Of a stretch of 64,000 nt of DNA, positions 59,407-64,000 are shown in pieces. The notes below the pieces were generated by a model, which was not told the DNA's origin, searched no databases, and saw nothing but the letters and a program-made list of their open reading frames with translations. Source of the DNA: Rhodobacter sp. (lineage in GTDB: Bacteria > Pseudomonadota > Alphaproteobacteria > Rhodobacterales > Rhodobacteraceae); NCBI GenBank assembly GCA_027487575.1, contig JAIYDJ010000062.1:62001-126000 (forward strand), in the 5' to 3' direction. The number at the start of each line of letters is the position of its first letter. Within the stretch, counting starts at the first letter, position 1. The position numbers and the translations under genes were made by a program.

Positions 59407-62052
59407 TCAGCCTCCGATGACGGCAAGCGCCGCCGCAATGGCCTCATCCGCCTTGCCGATATCGACCCCACCGGCCTGCGCCATGTCGGGGCGCCCGCCG
59501 CCGCCCTTGCCGCCCATCGCCTCGGCCGCCGCCTTGACCAGCGCCACGGCAGACACACGGGTCGTCAGATCGACCGTAACGCCCACCGCCACAGCAGGCT
59601 TGGCCCCGGTATCGGCGATAAGCACCACGACACCCGACCCGAGCCGCGCCTTCATCTCGTCGATCATCCCGGGAAGATCCTTGCCCGAAACCCCCGACAG
59701 CACCTGCGCGATGACCTTGAGGCCTGCCACCTCTCGCACTTCCGGCCCGGCGCCCGCGCCCATCGCCAGTTCGCGCCGCAATGTCGCCACCTCGTTCTGC
59801 AGGGCGCGGCGTTCGTCGACCAGCACCCGCACCCGGTCCACCGCATCGGCGGGGGCGGCCTTCAACACGGCGGCAACTTCGGCCAGACGCGCATCCTGCT
59901 GGCGCAGATGGTCCAGCGCCGCCTGCCCCGTCAGCGCCTCGAACCGGCGCACCCCGGACGACGACGCATTCTCACCAAGCGCCACGAAGGCCCCGATATC
60001 GCCTGTGCGCGACACATGCGTGCCGCCGCAAAGCTCCAGACTGTAGGTGGCCTTGTCCGCACCCTTGCCCGAACCGGGCTGCACGCCCATCGACACGACG
60101 CGCACCTCTTCGCCATACTTCTCGCCGAACAGCGCTTGAGCGCCAAGCGCGCGGGCGTCATCGGGCGTCATGATCCGGGTTTCGACCGGCCCGTTCTGCC
60201 GGATGAAGGCATTTACCTCGGCTTCGACCTGCGCAAGTTCGGCAGCAGACATCGCGGCACCATGGCTGAAGTCGAATCGCAGCCGATCCACCGCATTCAG
60301 ACTGCCCCGCTGCGCCACATGGTCGCCAAGCGCGCGGCGCAGCGCCTCGTGCAGCAGGTGCGTCGCGGAATGGTTGGCGCGGATGGCCGATCTGCGGCCA
60401 TGGTCCACCTGCAGCCGGGCCGCCTGCCCCGCCTTGATCGTGCCTTCGGTCACTTCGGCCACGTGCAGAAAAACGCCGGCCGATTTGCGGGTGTCGGTGA
60501 TCCGCGCGATCCCCGTATCGGTCTGCAAGGTCCCGGCATCGCCGACCTGCCCGCCGCTTTCGGCGTAAAACGGCGTCTGGTTGACGACGATCAGGACCGA
60601 ACCGGTTGCGTCAGGGGCCAAAGCGCCCTCCTGCACCAGGGCCAGCACCTGCCCCTCGGCGAGTTCGGTGTCATAGCCCAGAAATTCGGTCGCCCCATGC
60701 GCTTCGGCCAGTTCGAACCAGATCGCGGCATCGGCGGTGCCGCCGGCCCCTGTCCAGGCGGCGCGCGCCTTCGTGCGTTGTTCCTCCATCGCGGTTTCGA
60801 ACCCCGCCACATCGACGCCCCGCCCCTTTTCGCGCAAAGCATCCTGCGTCAGGTCCAGAGGGAACCCGTAGGTGTCATAAAGCTTGAACGCCGTCGCCCC
60901 CGGCAGGTCCGCGCCCTCGTCCAGCGCGGCTAGCTGATCGTCCAAGAGCCGCAATCCGCGGTCCAGCGTTTGCTTGAAGCGGGTTTCCTCGCTGCGCAGC
61001 GTTTCGGCGATCAGCGACTGGGCACGGCCAAGCTCGGGGTAGGCAGACCCCATCCCCGCGACCAGCGCCGGAACCAGCCGGTGCATCACCGGGTCCTGCG
61101 CGCCCAGCATGTGGGCGTGGCGCATCGCCCGACGCATGATCCGGCGCAGCACGTAGCCCCGTCCTTCGTTGCCGGGCATCACGCCATCGGCAATCAGGAA
61201 CGAGGTGGACCGCAGGTGATCGGCGATGACGCGGTGGTGGATCTTTCCCGGCCCGTCCGGATCGCTGCTTGTGGCATGCGCCGAAGCCTCGATCAGGCTG
61301 CGCATCAGGTCGGTGTCATAGTTGTCATGCTTGCCCTGCAACAACGCGCCGATCCGCTCCAGCCCCATGCCGGTGTCGATGCTTTGCATCTGCAGCGGGA
61401 TCATCCGTCCATCGGCGAACTGTTCGTTCTGCATGAAGACGTTGTTCCAGATTTCGATGAACCGGTCGCCGTCCTGATCGGCGCTGCCGGGCGGGCCGCC
61501 CCAGATGTGGTCGCCGTGGTCATAAAAGATCTCGGTGCACGGACCGCAGGGGCCGGTCGGCCCCATCCGCCAGAAGTTGTCGTCGTTGTCGATGCGGATG
61601 ATCTTGTGATCGGCGAAACCGGTCACCTTCTTCCAGATCGCCGCAGCCTCTTCATCGGTGTGATAGACGGTGACGCAAAGCTTGCTTGGATCCAGTCCGA
61701 AATCCCGGGTCAGCAATTCCCAGGCAAAGGTGATCGCCTGTTCCTTGAAGTAGTCGCCAAAGCTGAAGTTCCCCAGCATCTCGAAAAAGGTATGGTGCCG
61801 CGCGGTGTATCCCACATTGTCGAGGTCATTGTGCTTGCCGCCAGCGCGAACGCATTTCTGTGCAGTGGTCGCGCGCTTGTAGTCGCGCGTCTCGACCCCG
61901 GTGAAGCAGTTCTTGAACTGGACCATCCCGGAATTGGCGAACATCAGGGTCGGGTCGTTGCGCGGCACCAAGGGCGAACTTTCCACCACCTTGTGCCCGT
62001 TTCGGGCAAAGAAATCGAGGAAGGTGGCGCGGATATCGTTCAGCGACGGCAT
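59407..62052 (-). CDS. alaS: Alanyl-tRNA synthetase
   Basis: [68 protein letters not shown]. Confidence 0.98.
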   Translation of the reverse strand: MPSLNDIRATFLDFFARNGHKVVESSPLVPRNDPTLMFANSGMVQFKNCFTGVETRDYKRATTAQKCVRAGGKHNDLDNVGYTARHHTFFEMLGNFSFGDYFKEQAITFAWELLTRDFGLDPSKLCVTVYHTDEEAAAIWKKVTGFADHKIIRIDNDDNFWRMGPTGPCGPCTEIFYDHGDHIWGGPPGSADQDGDRFIEIWNNVFMQNEQFADGRMIPLQMQSIDTGMGLERIGALLQGKHDNYDTDLMRSLIEASAHATSSDPDGPGKIHHRVIADHLRSTSFLIADGVMPGNEGRGYVLRRIMRRAMRHAHMLGAQDPVMHRLVPALVAGMGSAYPELGRAQSLIAETLRSEETRFKQTLDRGLRLLDDQLAALDEGADLPGATAFKLYDTYGFPLDLTQDALREKGRGVDVAGFETAMEEQRTKARAAWTGAGGTADAAIWFELAEAHGATEFLGYDTELAEGQVLALVQEGALAPDATGSVLIVVNQTPFYAESGGQVGDAGTLQTDTGIARITDTRKSAGVFLHVAEVTEGTIKAGQAARLQVDHGRRSAIRANHSATHLLHEALRRALGDHVAQRGSLNAVDRLRFDFSHGAAMSAAELAQVEAEVNAFIRQNGPVETRIMTPDDARALGAQALFGEKYGEEVRVVSMGVQPGSGKGADKATYSLELCGGTHVSRTGDIGAFVALGENASSSGVRRFEALTGQAALDHLRQQDARLAEVAAVLKAAPADAVDRVRVLVDERRALQNEVATLRRELAMGAGAGPEVREVAGLKVIAQVLSGVSGKDLPGMIDEMKARLGSGVVVLIADTGAKPAVAVGVTVDLTTRVSAVALVKAAAEAMGGKGGGGRPDMAQAGGVDIGKADEAIAAALAVIGG

Positions 62053-62142
62053 GACGGCGGCCCTATCTGCAAGGAAAACAACCGCTTTCGTTTAGCTCTG
62101 GCGGGCGGGCCTGTCCACAGCCGTTTGGACGGGCCCGACCCG

Positions 62143-63213
<1,071 letters not shown>

Positions 63214-63288
63214 TTGCCCGTTCCTTATTTCACAGCCGCATACCGACGGCAATTGCGCAGGTGTTCCCTGTTTGTCTGATCTACATGG

Positions 63289-63303
63289 GTCCAAAACGGG
63301 AAC
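63289..63303 (-). promoter_or_regulatory. Weak LexA-box-like motif upstream of recA (GTTC-N7-GGAC on minus strand)
   Basis: Minus strand GTTCCCGTTTTGGAC; compare the alphaproteobacterial consensus GTTC-N7-GTTC (two mismatches in second half-site). Confidence 0.25.
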
Positions 63304-63346
63304 ATTTCAACTCAAATCTTCGCCCACCAGCTTTTGTCCAACAAGG

Positions 63347-63361
63347 TTAAGGAAAGGTTAG
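63347..63361 (+). promoter_or_regulatory. CtrA-like motif TTAA-N7-TTAG in recA/cckA intergenic region
   Basis: TTAA-GGAAAGG-TTAG; one mismatch from TTAA-N7-TTAA. Confidence 0.35.
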
Positions 63362-63404
63362 GTCAAACCGGTCAATAGAGGGTTGCCTGCAGATAATCCG
63401 GTCT

Positions 63405-64000
63405 TCAATGCAACTGGCCCTGGACGGTCGCGGTCAGTTCGGTCAGAGAGAATGGTTTTGCAAGGAACACGGAATTCGGAACCCTTGCCTGGGTTTCTGA
63501 CAGATGATCCTCGGCATAGCCCGAAACGAAGATCACCCGGACATTGGGCCGCGCCTCCAGCGCCTGCTTGACCCAGGACGGCCCGTCCATTCCGGGCATC
63601 ACCACATCGGTCACAAACACGTCCACCTCGAGTTCGGGGTCCTGAAGCGTCCGGAGCGCCTCTTCGGCATTCTCGGCTTCCAGCACGGTAAAGCCCCGCA
63701 TGCGCAGGGCGCGGCTGGCAAAGGCGCGCACCGGACCTTCGTCCTCGACCAGAAGGACCACGCCCTCGCTTTGCTTCAACAGGACGCGCGGCAGGGGAGG
63801 CGGCGCGCTTTCTGCGGGGGTGTCGTGGATCGGGAAGTAGACTTCGAACACCGATCCCTCCCCGGGTGTGGACTCGACAAAGATGAAGCCGCCCGACTGT
63901 TTGACGATGCCATAGGCTGTCGAAAGCCCCAGCCCGGTTCCCTCTCCCACCTTCTTGGTGGTGTAGAACGGCTCGAAGATTTTCTGCAGGCGATCTTCGG
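63405..64000 (-). CDS. cckA: Hybrid sensor histidine kinase, C-terminal part (CckA-like; truncated by window edge)
   Basis: GEGTGLGLSTAYGIVKQSGGFIFVESTPGEGSVFEVYFP (G-box) followed by receiver VVLLVEDEGPVRAFASRALRMRGFTVLEAENAEEAL...VTDVVMPGMDGPSWV. Confidence 0.88.
   Translation of the reverse strand, partial: EDRLQKIFEPFYTTKKVGEGTGLGLSTAYGIVKQSGGFIFVESTPGEGSVFEVYFPIHDTPAESAPPPLPRVLLKQSEGVVLLVEDEGPVRAFASRALRMRGFTVLEAENAEEALRTLQDPELEVDVFVTDVVMPGMDGPSWVKQALEARPNVRVIFVSGYAEDHLSETQARVPNSVFLAKPFSLTELTATVQGQLH

Noticed and set aside
63263-63277. Plus-strand GTTC-N7-GTCT as a second LexA box near recA
   Set aside because: Second half-site too degenerate; likely chance.

Overview
This 64 kb window is gene-dense, GC-rich alphaproteobacterial core chromosome, most likely order Rhodobacterales, family Paracoccaceae/Rhodobacteraceae. 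That placement is inferred from gene content and order; no database search was run. Recognisable blocks are: ispDF-pgpA-cinA; dusB(nifR3)-ntrBC-ntrYX-trkAH-hfq-hflX; a CaiB/BaiF CoA-transferase plus HTD2/MaoC-like hydratase pair; hemB; mfd; bdhA-patatin; psuK-psuG; rpsB-tsf; a complete iscR-nifS-sufB-[FkbM MTase]-[MTase-like]-sufC-sufD-[2 x Yip1-like]-sufS operon; icd; typA; alaS-recA; and the end of a cckA-like hybrid kinase. I found one tRNA (Arg, anticodon CCG). I found no prophage, IS element, CRISPR array or obvious defence island. The best candidates for undescribed biology are: (1) an unannotated small RNA of about 75 nt at 33062-33136, with its own promoter, an internal hairpin and a strong intrinsic terminator; (2) two methyltransferase-like genes translationally coupled inside the suf operon; (3) a hairpin plus GGGATATTTG intergenic repeat whose second copy supplies the start region of nifS; (4) an exported repeat protein with VG.DG-type and DPTNPT repeats; (5) a CtrA-like motif and a weak LexA-like motif in the recA/cckA intergenic region. 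I also found a DsbA-family gene interrupted by one in-frame stop, an IscR lacking the three-cysteine cluster motif, and NtrC/NtrX proteins lacking GAFTGA. All coordinates were read by hand from the sequence and the ORF track.
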